Shown here in pieces: positions 47,581 to 57,120 of a stretch of 64,000 nt of DNA. Below the pieces are notes generated by a model. That model worked only from the letters and a program-made list of their open reading frames with translations, was not told the DNA's origin and did not search any database. Position 1 is the first letter of the stretch, and each line of letters begins with the position of its first letter. The position numbers and the translations under genes are program-made. This DNA comes from Thiohalobacter thiocyanaticus (lineage in GTDB: Bacteria > Pseudomonadota > Gammaproteobacteria > Thiohalobacterales > Thiohalobacteraceae), in contig NZ_AP018052.1 of the NCBI RefSeq assembly GCF_002356355.1, positions 2,604,001-2,668,000 of the forward strand. Direction: 5' to 3'.

Positions 47581-48537
47581 TCAAATCCAGCCGGACAGTT
47601 CCCGCGTCACCCGCGACAGCATTCGGGCGGCATATCCAGGCCGGTCGGCAGCATAGCGGTGCGCGTCGCGCTCGCCCCGCAGCCAGGTCAGCTGGCGCTT
47701 GGCGTACTGACGCGTGGCATACACGCCCCGTAGACGCATCTCCGCATAATCATATTCCCCCGCCAGGTACTGCCGGACCTGGCGATAGCCGACAGCGCGC
47801 ATTGACGGCATCTGCGGGGTTAGATCACCGCGGCGGCACAAATGTTCCACCTCCTCGACAAATCCGGCGGCCAGCATGGCGTCGAAGCGGCGTTCGACGC
47901 GGGCGTGCAGCCAGCCCCGGTCCTGCGGCGCGAGCACCAGCTTCAGCCAGTTCGGACGGCCCGGCGGGGACTGCTCCCGGTGGAAGGCGCTCAGCGGCCG
48001 GCCGGTCAGGGCATGCACCTCCAGCGCGCGCTGCAGGCGCTGGGGATCGTTGGGATGGATGCGGGCGGCGGCCTCCGGGTCGACCGCGGCCAGGCGGGCA
48101 TGCAGGGCCGCCGGCCCGGCCTCGGCCAGTTCGGCGCTCAGGCGTGCCCGCAGTTCGGGGTCGGCCTCCGGCAGCCAGGCGAGCCCCTGCTCGAGGGCAC
48201 GGAAATACAGCCCGGTACCGCCGACCAGCAGCGGGATGCGGCCGGCCGCGCGCACGGCCGCCATCTCGCGCCTGGCATCGGCGACGAAGCGGGCGGCGGA
48301 ATAGGCGTCGGCGGGATCGAGGAAATCGATCAGACGGTGCGGGGCCCGGCGCAGGGTCTCGGCATCGGGCTTGGCGGTGCCGATGTCCATGTCGCGGTAG
48401 ACCATCACCGAATCGACGCTGATGATCTCCAGCGGCAGCGCCTCGACCAGGGCCACGGCCAGATCGGTCTTGCCCGCCGCCGTCGGCCCCATCAGACAGA
48501 CCACGGGCTGTTCCGCTGCCGTACTCACAGACTTCAC
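47581..48537 (-). CDS. miaA: tRNA dimethylallyltransferase
   Basis: A 318-residue prenyltransferase adding a dimethylallyl group to A37 of tRNAs reading UNN codons. The P-loop is [11 protein letters not shown], and [16 protein letters not shown] and GGTGLYF are conserved. The GTG at 48537 overlaps the mutL stop codon (GTGA), and a second GTG at 48528 is an alternative. The long frame extending upstream to 49707 is a shadow of mutL. Confidence 0.95.
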   Translation of the reverse strand: MKSVSTAAEQPVVCLMGPTAAGKTDLAVALVEALPLEIISVDSVMVYRDMDIGTAKPDAETLRRAPHRLIDFLDPADAYSAARFVADARREMAAVRAAGRIPLLVGGTGLYFRALEQGLAWLPEADPELRARLSAELAEAGPAALHARLAAVDPEAAARIHPNDPQRLQRALEVHALTGRPLSAFHREQSPPGRPNWLKLVLAPQDRGWLHARVERRFDAMLAAGFVEEVEHLCRRGDLTPQMPSMRAVGYRQVRQYLAGEYDYAEMRLRGVYATRQYAKRQLTWLRGERDAHRYAADRPGYAARMLSRVTRELSGWI

Positions 48538-50351
48538 TGGCCGCGCAGAAACAGCCGGTCGAGTTCGGCCAGGCTGAACTGCACCCAGGTCGGGCGGCCA
48601 TGATTGCACTGGCCGCTGCGCTCGGTGCGTTCCATGTCGCGCAGCAGGGCGTTCATCTCGGCCAGGGTGAGCTGACGGTTGGCGCGTACCGAGCCGTGGC
48701 AGGCCAGAGTGGAAAGGATGTCGTTCATGGCCTCGCGCAGCCGGGTGCTGACGCCGTGCTCCAGCAGATCGGACAGCACGTCGCGCACCAGCGCGGCGGC
48801 ATCGGCGCTCGCCAGCAGGGTCGGCACCTGGCGGATCACCAGCTGCTCCGGTCCCAGCCGGTCCACCTCGAAGCCCAGTTCGCGGAACACCTCGGGCTCG
48901 GACTCGGCCAGTGCGGCCTCGCGCTCGCTCACGCTGACCGTCACCGGCACCAGCAGCGGCTGGGAGCGGATGCCGGTCTCGGCCTGCATGGCCTTGAGGC
49001 GCTCGTAGGTAATGCGTTCGTGCGCGGCGTGCATGTCCACCAGCACCAGGCCGCGGGCGTTCTGGGCCAGGATATAGACGCCGTGCAGCTGGGCCAGGGC
49101 GTAACCCAGCGGCGGCGTCTCGGCGGCCTGCGTTTCTGCTTCCACTGCATTGCCGGCCTGCGGCGCCGGCGCGGGCGCGGGCGCGGACCGGGCAGGATGC
49201 AGCGCGGCATAGGCCGCCATCTGCTCCATGGCCCGCAGCGGCATGGCCTGCTGACGAGCGCCGGCCGACGCGGCCGCGTGTTCCTCGGCGGCAGGCGCCG
49301 GCTCGGGCCGCGGCGGCGGGACCGGCGCCTGCGCGGTCTGTTCCCGGCCGGGCCGCAGCCCGGCCAGCGCCTGGTGCAGGGCCTGGAAGATGAAGCCGTG
49401 GATGGCGCGGCTGTCGCGGAAGCGCACCTCCGATTTGGCCGGATGCACGTTCACGTCCACCAGCGTCGGATCCAGCTCGAAGTAGAGCACATAGGCCGGA
49501 TGGCGGCCGTGGTAGAGCACGTCCTGGTAGGCCTGGCGCACGGCGTGGGTGATCAGCTTGTCGCGCACCATGCGGCCGTTGACGAAGAAATACTGCAGGT
49601 CGGCCTGGCTGCGGGAGAAGGTCGGCAGACCGACCCAGCCGCTCAGGCGCAGCCCGCCGCTCTGCTGGCTGACGTGCAGGCTGTGGTCGACGAAGGGTGC
49701 GCCGCACAGCCGGGCCAGGCGTCGGGCACCCTCCTCCTGCGTGGCCGCCGGCGGCAGCCGGAACACCTGTTTGCGGTTGTGGCGCAGGGTCAGGCCGACC
49801 GAGAACCGGCTCATGGCCAGGCGCCGCACCACGTCCTCGATGTGCTTGTATTCGGTGGCGTCGGTGCGCAGGAACTTGCGCCGGGCCGGGGTGTTGAAGA
49901 AGAGTTCGCGCACCTCGACGCTGGTGCCGACCGGATGCGGCGCCGGGCGCGGCGTCTCGACCCGGTCGGAACCGTCGGCCTCGACCGTCCAGCCGGTCTC
50001 GGCGCCCGCCGCGCGCGAGGTCAGGCTCAGACGCGAGACCGAGGCGATGCTGGGCAGGGCCTCGCCGCGAAACCCCAGCGAGGCCACCTGTTCCAGTTCC
50101 TCCAGGCTGGCGATCTTGCTGGTGGCATGGCGCGACAGGGCCAGCGCCAGTTGGTCCTGCGGAATGCCGGTGCCGTCGTCGCGCACCCGCAGCAGGCGCT
50201 TGCCGCCCTGCTCCACGTCGATCTCGATCTGGCGGGCGCCGGCATCGAGGCTGTTCTCCAGCAGTTCCTTGATCACCGAGGCCGGCCGCTCCACCACCTC
50301 GCCGGCGGCGATCTGGTTGATGAGTTGCGGGGACAGCAGGCGGATGGACAT
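48534..50351 (-). CDS. mutL: DNA mismatch repair protein MutL
   Basis: A 605-residue MutL. The N-terminal GHKL ATPase has [26 protein letters not shown] in pieces and [21 protein letters not shown] Pro/Ala-rich linker (about 345-420) leads to the dimerisation domain. The segment [12 protein letters not shown] matches the endonuclease motif DQHA(x2)E(x4)E apart from one residue, so this MutL probably nicks DNA itself, unlike the E. coli protein that relies on MutH. It is coupled to miaA downstream. Confidence 0.97.
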   Translation of the reverse strand: MSIRLLSPQLINQIAAGEVVERPASVIKELLENSLDAGARQIEIDVEQGGKRLLRVRDDGTGIPQDQLALALSRHATSKIASLEELEQVASLGFRGEALPSIASVSRLSLTSRAAGAETGWTVEADGSDRVETPRPAPHPVGTSVEVRELFFNTPARRKFLRTDATEYKHIEDVVRRLAMSRFSVGLTLRHNRKQVFRLPPAATQEEGARRLARLCGAPFVDHSLHVSQQSGGLRLSGWVGLPTFSRSQADLQYFFVNGRMVRDKLITHAVRQAYQDVLYHGRHPAYVLYFELDPTLVDVNVHPAKSEVRFRDSRAIHGFIFQALHQALAGLRPGREQTAQAPVPPPRPEPAPAAEEHAAASAGARQQAMPLRAMEQMAAYAALHPARSAPAPAPAPQAGNAVEAETQAAETPPLGYALAQLHGVYILAQNARGLVLVDMHAAHERITYERLKAMQAETGIRSQPLLVPVTVSVSEREAALAESEPEVFRELGFEVDRLGPEQLVIRQVPTLLASADAAALVRDVLSDLLEHGVSTRLREAMNDILSTLACHGSVRANRQLTLAEMNALLRDMERTERSGQCNHGRPTWVQFSLAELDRLFLRGQ

Positions 50352-50383
50352 GCCGCCAGTTTATCAGAGCCGCGGCAGGACCC

Positions 50384-50479
50384 GTAGGATGGGTGAAGCG
50401 CAGCGCAACCCATCGTTGGAAGAGGCAGGAGCGGGGCGAGCCGATGGGTTACGGCGGCAAGCGCCTCCACCCATCCTAC
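50384..50479. repeat. Double-hairpin repeat, copy (GGATGGGTGAAG subtype)
   Basis: It begins GTAGGATGGGTGAAGCGC and ends CTCCACCCATCCTAC, 12 bases past the amiC stop codon and before the mutL start. Confidence 0.85.
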
Positions 50480-50491
50480 CCGATCGCCGGG

Positions 50492-51805
50492 TCAGCCCTC
50501 GCCGGCGCCGGGGATGCGCAGGGTCTGGCCGACGTAGACCCGGTCGGAGTTAAGACCGTTGGTCGCACGCAGCGCCCGCAGGCTGACGTTGTAGCGACTG
50601 GCGATCTCGCTCAGGGTGTCGCCGCGGCGGATCACATGCTCGCGCGGATTGTGCATGGCGACATAGGTGCCGGGCGGCGGGTTGCTGTAGAAGTAGTTGC
50701 GGATGCCGGCGAGCATGGCCCGGGCCAGCTTGTCCTGGTGCGCGGCCTGTTTGAGCTTGCGCTCCTCGCTCGGGTTGGAGATGAAGGCGGTCTCGACCAG
50801 GATGGAGGGGATGTCCGGCGACTTCAGCACCACGAAGCCGGCCTGCTGGACGTGGTCCTTATGCACCTTGCCGACCTGCTTCAGGCCCTGCAGCACATTG
50901 TCCGCCACCTCCAGACTGGCCTCGATGCTGGCTGACTGCGACAGATCCAGAATCACCGAGCGCAGCAGTTCGTCCTTGTCGTTGAGGCTCACCCCGCCGG
51001 CCAGATCGGCGGCGTTCTCCGACTGCGCCAGGATGCGCGCCATCTCGGAACTGGCGCCGCGCCGGGACAGGACATAGACCGAGGAGCCCTGCACCCGGCG
51101 GTCGCGGAAGGCATCGGCGTGGATGGAGACGAACAGGTCGGCATCGTGGTCGCGGGCAATGTCCATGCGCTGGCGCAGGGACAGGAAGCGGTCGCCGTCC
51201 CGGGTCATGATGGCACGCATCCCCGGTTCCTGATCGATATGTCGCGCCAGCCGGCGGGCAATCTCGAGCACGACCTGCTTCTCGTTGGTGCCGTGGCTGC
51301 CGCGCGCGCCCGGATCCTTGCCGCCATGGCCGGGGTCGACGGCGATGACCAGGTCACGCGGGGCGCGGATCTGATCGACGGACTTGGTCGGACGCTCGGG
51401 GGAGCGGCGCGCCTGCCCCGGGGTTTCCAGGTCCACCACCAGCCGGTGGCCGGACTGCTGATCGGGCTTGAGCAGGAAGCTTCTGGGTTTGACCGGACCG
51501 CTCAGGTCGATCACCAGGCGCAGGTCGCGGCCGTTGCGTACGCCGTGACGCAGGTTGCGGATCGGCCCGCTGGCGGCGTCATCAAGATTGTCCGCACGCA
51601 GGCGGGCCCCTTCGAGATCGACCACCACACGGTCGGGGGCGCTGAGGGTGAACAGCTTGTGTTCGACCGGGGCATCCAGGTCCAGCACCAGGCGGGTACA
51701 CTCCGCATCCGCCCAGACGCGCACATCGGTCACCTCGGCGGCACCGACCCAGAGAGCGGTCAGCCACCCCAGTAGCAGGAATCCGAATCGGCTTGTCATC
51801 CGCAT
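50492..51805 (-). CDS. amiC: N-acetylmuramoyl-L-alanine amidase with AMIN and LysM domains
   Basis: A 437-residue exported cell-wall amidase for daughter-cell separation. A signal peptide (1 to about 22) precedes an AMIN domain (about 25-130; RLVLDLDAPVEHKLF), the zinc amidase domain (about 175-385; VDPGHGGKDPGARG, SIHADAF, LVETAFISN) and a C-terminal LysM (HVIRRGDTLSEIASRYNVSL). E. coli AmiB occupies the same place in this cluster; AMIN plus LysM occurs in both AmiB- and AmiC-like proteins, so the symbol is approximate. The start 51805 has a GGAGG site. Confidence 0.92.
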   Translation of the reverse strand: MRMTSRFGFLLLGWLTALWVGAAEVTDVRVWADAECTRLVLDLDAPVEHKLFTLSAPDRVVVDLEGARLRADNLDDAASGPIRNLRHGVRNGRDLRLVIDLSGPVKPRSFLLKPDQQSGHRLVVDLETPGQARRSPERPTKSVDQIRAPRDLVIAVDPGHGGKDPGARGSHGTNEKQVVLEIARRLARHIDQEPGMRAIMTRDGDRFLSLRQRMDIARDHDADLFVSIHADAFRDRRVQGSSVYVLSRRGASSEMARILAQSENAADLAGGVSLNDKDELLRSVILDLSQSASIEASLEVADNVLQGLKQVGKVHKDHVQQAGFVVLKSPDIPSILVETAFISNPSEERKLKQAAHQDKLARAMLAGIRNYFYSNPPPGTYVAMHNPREHVIRRGDTLSEIASRYNVSLRALRATNGLNSDRVYVGQTLRIPGAGEG

Positions 51806-51964
51806 GCTGCTGTCCCTCCCCGGCCGCTTGCGGGTGATATTCCCTTTGAATCTAACCCGCACAGCGGCGAAATTCAAGTGTTTTTCTTTCCATATCGAGG
51901 GGATATAGGGCAAACCTGTGAAACCGGTCTAAGGCATTGGGACAGCATCCGGCGGATTCCGGAC

Positions 51965-52429
51965 TCACATGGCCGCATCGAGCCCGGATTCCAGTTCCGC
52001 GCGCCGCGCCGGGCCGGGTTCCAGCCACAGTCGCCGGCCCGCCGGGAGGTGCTCGATGCGGATCAGCAGATCGGGCGGCGGCAGCAACCCGGCCCCGCGC
52101 TCCGGCCACTCGATCAGGCTGGTCACGCCCGGGTCGAACAGGTCGCGGATTCCGAGAAATTCCAATTCCTCAGGATCGGCCAGGCGGTACAGATCCAGGT
52201 GGTAGAGTTGGCGCTCACCGATCCGGTAGGGCTCGATCAGGGTGTAGGTCGGGCTCTTGACCCTGCCGCTGTGACCGAGACCGCGCAGGAAGCCACGCAC
52301 CAGGGTGGTCTTGCCGGCGCCCAGATCCCCCTGCAGATGGATCTGCAGCCCGGGCGGCAGCGCCTGCGCCAGGCGCGCGCCGAAGGCCTCCATGGCGGCC
52401 TCTCCGTCGAGTTCAATCGTGCGCGGCAT
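51965..52429 (-). CDS. tsaE: tRNA threonylcarbamoyladenosine biosynthesis ATPase TsaE
   Basis: A 154-residue P-loop ATPase (Walker A GDLGAGKTTL; SPTYTLIEPY and HLDLYRLADPEEL family motifs). It works with TsaB and TsaD to make t6A37 in tRNAs. The ATG at 52429 lies inside the end of nnrD, a 17-base overlap. The order nnrD-tsaE-amidase-mutL is conserved. Confidence 0.95.
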   Translation of the reverse strand: MPRTIELDGEAAMEAFGARLAQALPPGLQIHLQGDLGAGKTTLVRGFLRGLGHSGRVKSPTYTLIEPYRIGERQLYHLDLYRLADPEELEFLGIRDLFDPGVTSLIEWPERGAGLLPPPDLLIRIEHLPAGRRLWLEPGPARRAELESGLDAAM

Positions 52430-53921
52430 GGTGATCCTGTCCGGGATTGACCAGGGCGCGCAGCGGTGTGAGCAGATCGCCGGCCAGCAGCCCGCGCTCG
52501 CCGTCGCGGGCGGCCCGGTCAGCGGCGGCGGCATGCAGGACGGCCCCGGCCACCGTGGCCTCGGCCGGGGTCAGGCCCTGGGCGCGCAGGCCGGCGATCA
52601 CACCGGTCAGCACATCGCCCATGCCGCCGCTGGCCATGCCCGGGTTGCCGCCGGCAGCGATCCAGACGACCGCGCCGTCACAGACCAGGCTGCCCGCCCC
52701 CTTGAGCAGCACCACACCGCCATAGCGTTGCTGCAGTTGCTGCACCGCGGCCACCCGATCGGCCTCGACCGCGGCGGTGTCCGTCCCGAGCAGGCGCGCG
52801 GCCTCGCCGGGGTGCGGCGTGAGGACCCAGTCGTCGCGGCGCAGCGGCGCGGCCGCCAGCAGGTTGAGGGCATCGGCATCCAGCACCAGCGGCTGCTCGG
52901 CCCGCAGCAGCCGCTCGAACAGCGCCCGGCTCCAGCGGCCCTGGCCCAGCCCCGGCCCCAGCCCGATCACGCTGGCGCGTTCCAGCAGCGGTTCCAGGTC
53001 CGGCGCTCCGTCCACGCCGGCCGCCATCAGTTCCGGTCGGGCCGCCAGCACGGCAGCGACATGACCGGGATCGGTGGCCACACTGACCAGCCCCGCCCCC
53101 ACCCGGGCCGCGGCCTCGCCGGCCAGACGCGCCGCCCCGCCCATGCCGGGCCGGCCGCCGACGATCAGCACATGGCCGAACGCCCCCTTGTGCGCCGTGC
53201 GCGACCGCGGCGCCAGCCGGGCCGCGGCGCAGTCATATCCGGCCAGCCAGGCCCGCGGCGGCATGTCCGCGGCGAGATCGGCCGGCAGCTCCAACCCGGC
53301 AAACACCAACTCACCGACATAATCCGCCGCCTGGCCGGTATAGAGCCCGAGCTTGCGGCCGATGAAGGTCACGGTCAGCGCGGCGCGGATGGCCGTGCCC
53401 GGCACCCGGCCGGTGTCGGCGGCCAGGCCGGAAGGGATGTCCAGCGCCAGCACCGGCACCCCGCTGGCATTGACCGCCGCGATGGCCGCGGCCCAGTCGC
53501 CTTCGACCCCGCGTTGCAGTCCGGTCCCGAGCAGGCCGTCGACGATGACCTCACAGGCAGTGAGCCGCCCGGCGTCGAAGGGCGCGACCGTCACCCCGGC
53601 CTCGACCGCATCCTCCCAGGCCGTGCGGGCAGCGCCCTGCAGCCGTCCGGGATCGGCCAGCCAGCCCACGCTGGCATACCAGCCCTCCGCCCGCGCCAGC
53701 CGCGCCAGCACATAACCGTCACCGGCATTGTTGCCGGCGCCGCACAGCACATGCACCCGCCGCGCCTCCGGCCAGTGCCGGCGCAGGGCCGCGAAGGCGG
53801 CCGCGCCGGCGCGTGTCATCAGCTCATATCCGGGGACGCCGCGCTGCTCGATGGCGAGGCGGTCCAGTTCGCGGACCTGGGCGGCGCTGTAGAGCGGCTC
53901 ACAACCGGGTTGCATACTCAT
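52413..53921 (-). CDS. nnrD: Bifunctional NAD(P)H-hydrate epimerase/dehydratase
   Basis: A 502-residue fusion. The N-terminal epimerase (about 1-215; CGAGNNAGDGYVLARL) and C-terminal ADP-dependent dehydratase (about 225-500; GGRPGMGGAARLAGEAAAR, GGMGDVLTGVIAGL) repair damaged NAD(P)H hydrates. The start 53921 was chosen (MSMQPGCEPLYSAAQ); ATG 53915 two codons on is equally possible. It is coupled to tsaE. Confidence 0.93.
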   Translation of the reverse strand: MSMQPGCEPLYSAAQVRELDRLAIEQRGVPGYELMTRAGAAAFAALRRHWPEARRVHVLCGAGNNAGDGYVLARLARAEGWYASVGWLADPGRLQGAARTAWEDAVEAGVTVAPFDAGRLTACEVIVDGLLGTGLQRGVEGDWAAAIAAVNASGVPVLALDIPSGLAADTGRVPGTAIRAALTVTFIGRKLGLYTGQAADYVGELVFAGLELPADLAADMPPRAWLAGYDCAAARLAPRSRTAHKGAFGHVLIVGGRPGMGGAARLAGEAAARVGAGLVSVATDPGHVAAVLAARPELMAAGVDGAPDLEPLLERASVIGLGPGLGQGRWSRALFERLLRAEQPLVLDADALNLLAAAPLRRDDWVLTPHPGEAARLLGTDTAAVEADRVAAVQQLQQRYGGVVLLKGAGSLVCDGAVVWIAAGGNPGMASGGMGDVLTGVIAGLRAQGLTPAEATVAGAVLHAAAADRAARDGERGLLAGDLLTPLRALVNPGQDHHAAHD

Positions 53922-53939
53922 CTCAATCGTTGCATACGA

Positions 53940-54018
53940 TGCAGGTTGGGTCAGGTGCGCAGCACCGTAACCCAACATGCCACGGGCTGTCGGGTTACGC
54001 TACGCTAACCCGACCTAC
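53940..54018. repeat. Double-hairpin repeat, copy (mixed subtype)
   Basis: The left half (GCAGGTTGGGTCAGG..TAACCCAAC) is of the TTGGGTTA subtype and the right half (GTCGGGTTACGC..TAACCCGACCTAC) of the TCGGGTTA subtype. It lies in the divergent region between nnrD and queG. Confidence 0.8.
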
Positions 54019-54065
54019 CTGGTGGGGAAAGAATTCCGAATTCACCGGGAACGTCGTGATCAATC

Positions 54066-54151
54066 CGTCATTGCGAGCGAAGCGCGGCAATCTCATAATG
54101 CGGATTCAATCGGTTGGAGATTGCCACGGCGCTGCGCGCCTCGCAATGACG
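54066..54151. repeat. CGTCATTGCGA..TCGCAATGACG repeat, copy 2
   Basis: It has the same terminal repeats as 8120-8206 (CGTCATTGCGAGC / CCTCGCAATGACG), with internal GCGGCAATCTC / GAGATTGCC inverted sequences. It lies 48 bases before the queG start. Confidence 0.8.
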
Positions 54152-54199
54152 AAGCCCTGCCCAGCCACTTGCCTCCCGACACCCGACACCCGATTCCCC

Positions 54200-55288
54200 A
54201 TGCCCGCGAACCCTGTCATTGACGACCTCGACCAGCTTGCCCGCGACATCAAGTCCTGGGGCGCGGAACTGGGCTTCGATCAGATCGGCATCACCGGCAC
54301 CGACCTGTCCGACGCCGAGACGCACCTGCTGAACTGGCTGGCCGCCGGCCGCCACGGCGAGATGGACTATATGGCCCGTCACGGCACCAAACGCAGTCGT
54401 CCAGCCGCACTCGAGCCCGGCACCCTGCGGGTGATCTCGGCACGCCTGAACTACTGGCCCGAGGCCGCCGATGCCGACAGCGTGCTGCAGTCTCCGGCGC
54501 AGGCCTTCATTTCCCGCTACGCCCTGGGCCGCGACTATCACAAACTGCTGCGCAAGCGGCTGCAGCAACTGGCCCGGCGCATCGAGCAGGCCATCGGCCC
54601 GTTCGGCTACCGCGCCTTCACCGACAGCGCGCCGGTGCTGGAAAAGGCCCTGGCCGAACAGGCCGGCCTGGGCTGGATCGGCAAGCACACCAACCTGATC
54701 CACAAGCAGACCGGCTCCTGGTTCTTTCTGGGCGAGCTCTACACCGACCTGCCGCTGCCGGTGGACGCCCCCGGCGACAATCACTGCGGCACCTGCCGCA
54801 GCTGCCTCGATGCCTGCCCCACCGGCGCCATCGTCGGCCCCTATGAGCTCGATGCCCGCCTGTGCATCTCCTATCTCACCATCGAGTTGCACGGCCCGAT
54901 CCCGGTCGAGCTGCGCCCGCTGCTGGGCAACCGCATCTACGGCTGCGACGACTGCCAGCTGGTCTGCCCCTGGAACCGCTTCGCGCAGCTGACGGCGGAG
55001 GACGACTTCCAGCCCCGCCACGGCCTGGACACGGCCGGGCTGATCGAATGCTTCGGCTGGGACGAGGCGACCTTTCTCGATCGCACCGAGGGCAGCGCCA
55101 TCCGCCGCATCGGCCATGAACGCTGGCTGCGCAACATCGCCGTGGCGCTGGGCAATGCGCCGACATCGGCTGAAGTGATCACGGCGCTGCAGGCGCGGTC
55201 CGATCATTCCTCGGAGCTGGTGCGCGAGCATGTGGCGTGGGCGCTGTCACGGCATGGCGATAACAACGCACAGGACGCAGCCCGGTAG
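54200..55288 (+). CDS. queG: Epoxyqueuosine reductase QueG
   Basis: A 362-residue cobalamin- and [4Fe-4S]-dependent enzyme for the last step of queuosine tRNA modification. It has an N-terminal DUF1730 domain and two ferredoxin-type clusters, CGTCRSCLDACPTGA and CDDCQLVCPWN. A C-terminal HEAT-like part ends in REHVAWALSRHGDNNAQDAAR. The TAG stop codon is the first bases of a double-hairpin repeat, so the tail may be altered relative to the ancestral gene. It is divergent from nnrD, as in E. coli. Confidence 0.95.
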   Translation: MPANPVIDDLDQLARDIKSWGAELGFDQIGITGTDLSDAETHLLNWLAAGRHGEMDYMARHGTKRSRPAALEPGTLRVISARLNYWPEAADADSVLQSPAQAFISRYALGRDYHKLLRKRLQQLARRIEQAIGPFGYRAFTDSAPVLEKALAEQAGLGWIGKHTNLIHKQTGSWFFLGELYTDLPLPVDAPGDNHCGTCRSCLDACPTGAIVGPYELDARLCISYLTIELHGPIPVELRPLLGNRIYGCDDCQLVCPWNRFAQLTAEDDFQPRHGLDTAGLIECFGWDEATFLDRTEGSAIRRIGHERWLRNIAVALGNAPTSAEVITALQARSDHSSELVREHVAWALSRHGDNNAQDAAR

Positions 55289-55363
55289 GTCGGGTTAGCG
55301 CAGCGTAACCCGACACAAACGCGGATCCCGTCGGGTTACGCCCTGCGGGCTAACCCGACCTAC
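55285..55363. repeat. Double-hairpin repeat, copy overlapping the queG stop codon
   Basis: It begins GTAGGTCGGGTTAGCGC and ends CTAACCCGACCTAC. The TAG at 55286-55288 within GTAGG is the queG stop codon. Confidence 0.85.
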
Positions 55364-55373
55364 AAAAACTCCC

Positions 55374-55444
55374 CGTCATTCCGGCACATGCCCCAATCCA
55401 GTGACCGCGGCGGTTTCTGGATCCCGGCCTGCGCCGGGATGACG
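55374..55444. repeat. CGTCAT..ATGACG repeat
   Basis: A family B copy with a diverged left half (CGTCATTCCGGCACATGCCCCAATCCAG) and an intact right half (CTGGATCCCGGCCTGCGCCGGGATGACG), next to a double-hairpin copy. Confidence 0.8.
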
Positions 55445-55577
55445 GCATAAATGCAGAATTCGTTATAAAAACCTCTGCGTCTTTGTACCCATAGGGCATA
55501 AACGTCCTCTGCGTGACTCCCGCCCAAGTCGGATAGAGTGCTAGAATTCGCAGCCCATACCCACAGGCCGTCACACC
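55445..55577. other. Leader region of trhP with CTCTGCGT repeat fragments
   Basis: There is no gene. Two CCTCTGCGT pieces (around 55470 and 55510), related to the repeat near 36.0 kb, lie here before trhP. The trhP promoter must be within it, but none was clear. Confidence 0.45.
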
Positions 55578-56885
55578 ATGAACCGCCCCGAACTACTGGC
55601 CCCGGCCGGCACCCTGAACAACCTGCGCTATGCCCTGGCCTTCGGCGCCGACGCCGTCTATGCCGGCATGCCGCGCTACAGCCTGCGGGTGCGCAACAAC
55701 GACTTCAGCCGCCTGGACAACCTGCAGCAGGGCATCGAGACCGCGCACGCGGCCGGCCGGCAGTTCTTCCTGGCCAGCAACGCCCTGCCGCATAACAGCA
55801 AGGTGAAGACCTTCATCCGGGATATGGAGCCGGTGGTCGCACTCGGCCCGAATGCCCTGATCATGGCCGACCCGGGGCTGATCCTGCTGGTGCGCGAGCG
55901 CTGGCCGGAGCTGCCGATCCATCTTTCGGTGCAGGCCAACACCATGAACTACGCCGCGGTGCGCTTCTGGCAGCAGCTCGGCATCAAACGCATCATCCTG
56001 TCGCGCGAGCTGTCGCTGGACGAGGTCGCCGAGATCCGCCAGCAGTGCCCGGACATGGAACTGGAGGTGTTTGTCCACGGCGCCCTGTGCATCGCCTACT
56101 CCGGACGCTGCCTGCTGTCGGGCTATTTCAATCACCGCGACGCCAACCAGGGCACCTGCACCAACGCCTGCCGCTGGGACTACCAGGTCCACGAGGGCGA
56201 ACGCGACGCCAGCGGCGATGCCCGGCCGAAGGAGCTCAGCCTGAACGATGCGCCGGTGCATTTCATCGAGGAGAAGGAACGCCCCGGCGAGCTGATGCCG
56301 ATCGAGGAGGACGAGCACGGCACCTACATCATGAACTCGAAGGACCTGCGCGCCATCGAGCACATCCACCGCCTGGTGGAAATCGGCATCGACAGCCTCA
56401 AGATCGAGGGCCGGACCAAGTCGCACTACTATGTCGCCCGTACCGCCCAGGTCTATCGCCGGGCCATCGACGACGCCGTCGCCGGCCGGCCCTTCGACCC
56501 CGAGTTGCTCAACAGCCTCGACAACCTGGCCAACCGCGGCTACACCGACGGCTTCTATCAGCGCCATGCCGACCAGGACTACCAGAATTACCTCAGCAGC
56601 CGCTCCGATCAGGTGCGGCAGCAGTTCGTGGGCGAGATCAGCGGCTACGACCCGGCCAGCGGCCTGGCCGAGGTGGCGGTCAAGAACAAGTTCGGCGTCG
56701 GCGATGAACTGGAACTGATCCTGCCGCAGGGCAACCGCCGGCTGCGGCTGGATTCAATGCAGGACAGCGGCGGCAACCCGATGCAGGAGGCGCCCGGCGG
56801 CGGTTACCGGGTGCGGATTCCGCTGGAGCCGGGGGAGTATGAGCTCGGATTGATTGCGCGGGAGCTGCACGGAGACGCCGCATAG
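55578..56885 (+). CDS. trhP: tRNA 5-hydroxyuridine modification protein TrhP (U32 family, YegQ)
   Basis: A 435-residue peptidase-U32-family protein. The N-terminus is MNRPELLAPAGTLNNLRYAL, with FVHGALCIAYSGRCLLSGYF and the cysteine pair GTCTNACRW, features of the iron-sulfur-binding U32 enzymes. TrhP makes ho5U34 in tRNAs from prephenate-derived chemistry. The C-terminal OB-like extension matches YegQ length. Despite the family name no peptidase activity is expected. Two double-hairpin repeats follow. Confidence 0.9.
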   Translation: MNRPELLAPAGTLNNLRYALAFGADAVYAGMPRYSLRVRNNDFSRLDNLQQGIETAHAAGRQFFLASNALPHNSKVKTFIRDMEPVVALGPNALIMADPGLILLVRERWPELPIHLSVQANTMNYAAVRFWQQLGIKRIILSRELSLDEVAEIRQQCPDMELEVFVHGALCIAYSGRCLLSGYFNHRDANQGTCTNACRWDYQVHEGERDASGDARPKELSLNDAPVHFIEEKERPGELMPIEEDEHGTYIMNSKDLRAIEHIHRLVEIGIDSLKIEGRTKSHYYVARTAQVYRRAIDDAVAGRPFDPELLNSLDNLANRGYTDGFYQRHADQDYQNYLSSRSDQVRQQFVGEISGYDPASGLAEVAVKNKFGVGDELELILPQGNRRLRLDSMQDSGGNPMQEAPGGGYRVRIPLEPGEYELGLIARELHGDAA

Positions 56886-56892
56886 ATTTCGA

Positions 56893-56974
56893 GTAGGATG
56901 GGTGGAGCGCAGCGCAACCCATCGCGGCGCGACTGAATGATGGGTTGCGGCGCATGCGCCTTCACCCATCCTAC
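56893..56974. repeat. Double-hairpin repeat, copy (GGATGGGTGGAG subtype)
   Basis: It begins GTAGGATGGGTGGAGCGC and ends TTCACCCATCCTAC, 7 bases after the trhP stop codon, between converging genes. Confidence 0.85.
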
Positions 56975-57036
56975 GGGGTACGCGGTAGCCTGCCCGACAC
57001 CCCGTTATACAGCCCCCAACGCCAGCGCCACAGCCT

Positions 57037-57117
57037 GTAGGATGGGTGGAGCACAGCGCAACCCATCGCGGCGGGCCGGAGATGGGTTACGGCGCATTGC
57101 GCCTTCATCCATCCTAC
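57037..57117. repeat. Double-hairpin repeat, copy (GGATGGGTGGAG subtype)
   Basis: It begins GTAGGATGGGTGGAGCACAGC and ends TTCATCCATCCTAC, three bases from the rsmI stop codon. It is in tandem with the previous copy about 60 bases away. Confidence 0.85.
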
Positions 57118-57120
57118 GCA

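Noticed and set aside
47581-49707. A 708-codon minus-strand frame covering miaA and much of mutL
   Set aside because: Only its C-terminal 318 residues are miaA. The upstream part is Arg/Pro/Gly-rich shadow translation of mutL, as is common in GC-rich DNA.
53940-57117. A CRISPR-like cluster of repeats
   Set aside because: The repeats are palindromic, 80-90 bases long, at irregular distances and separated by genes. No regular spacers or cas genes occur.
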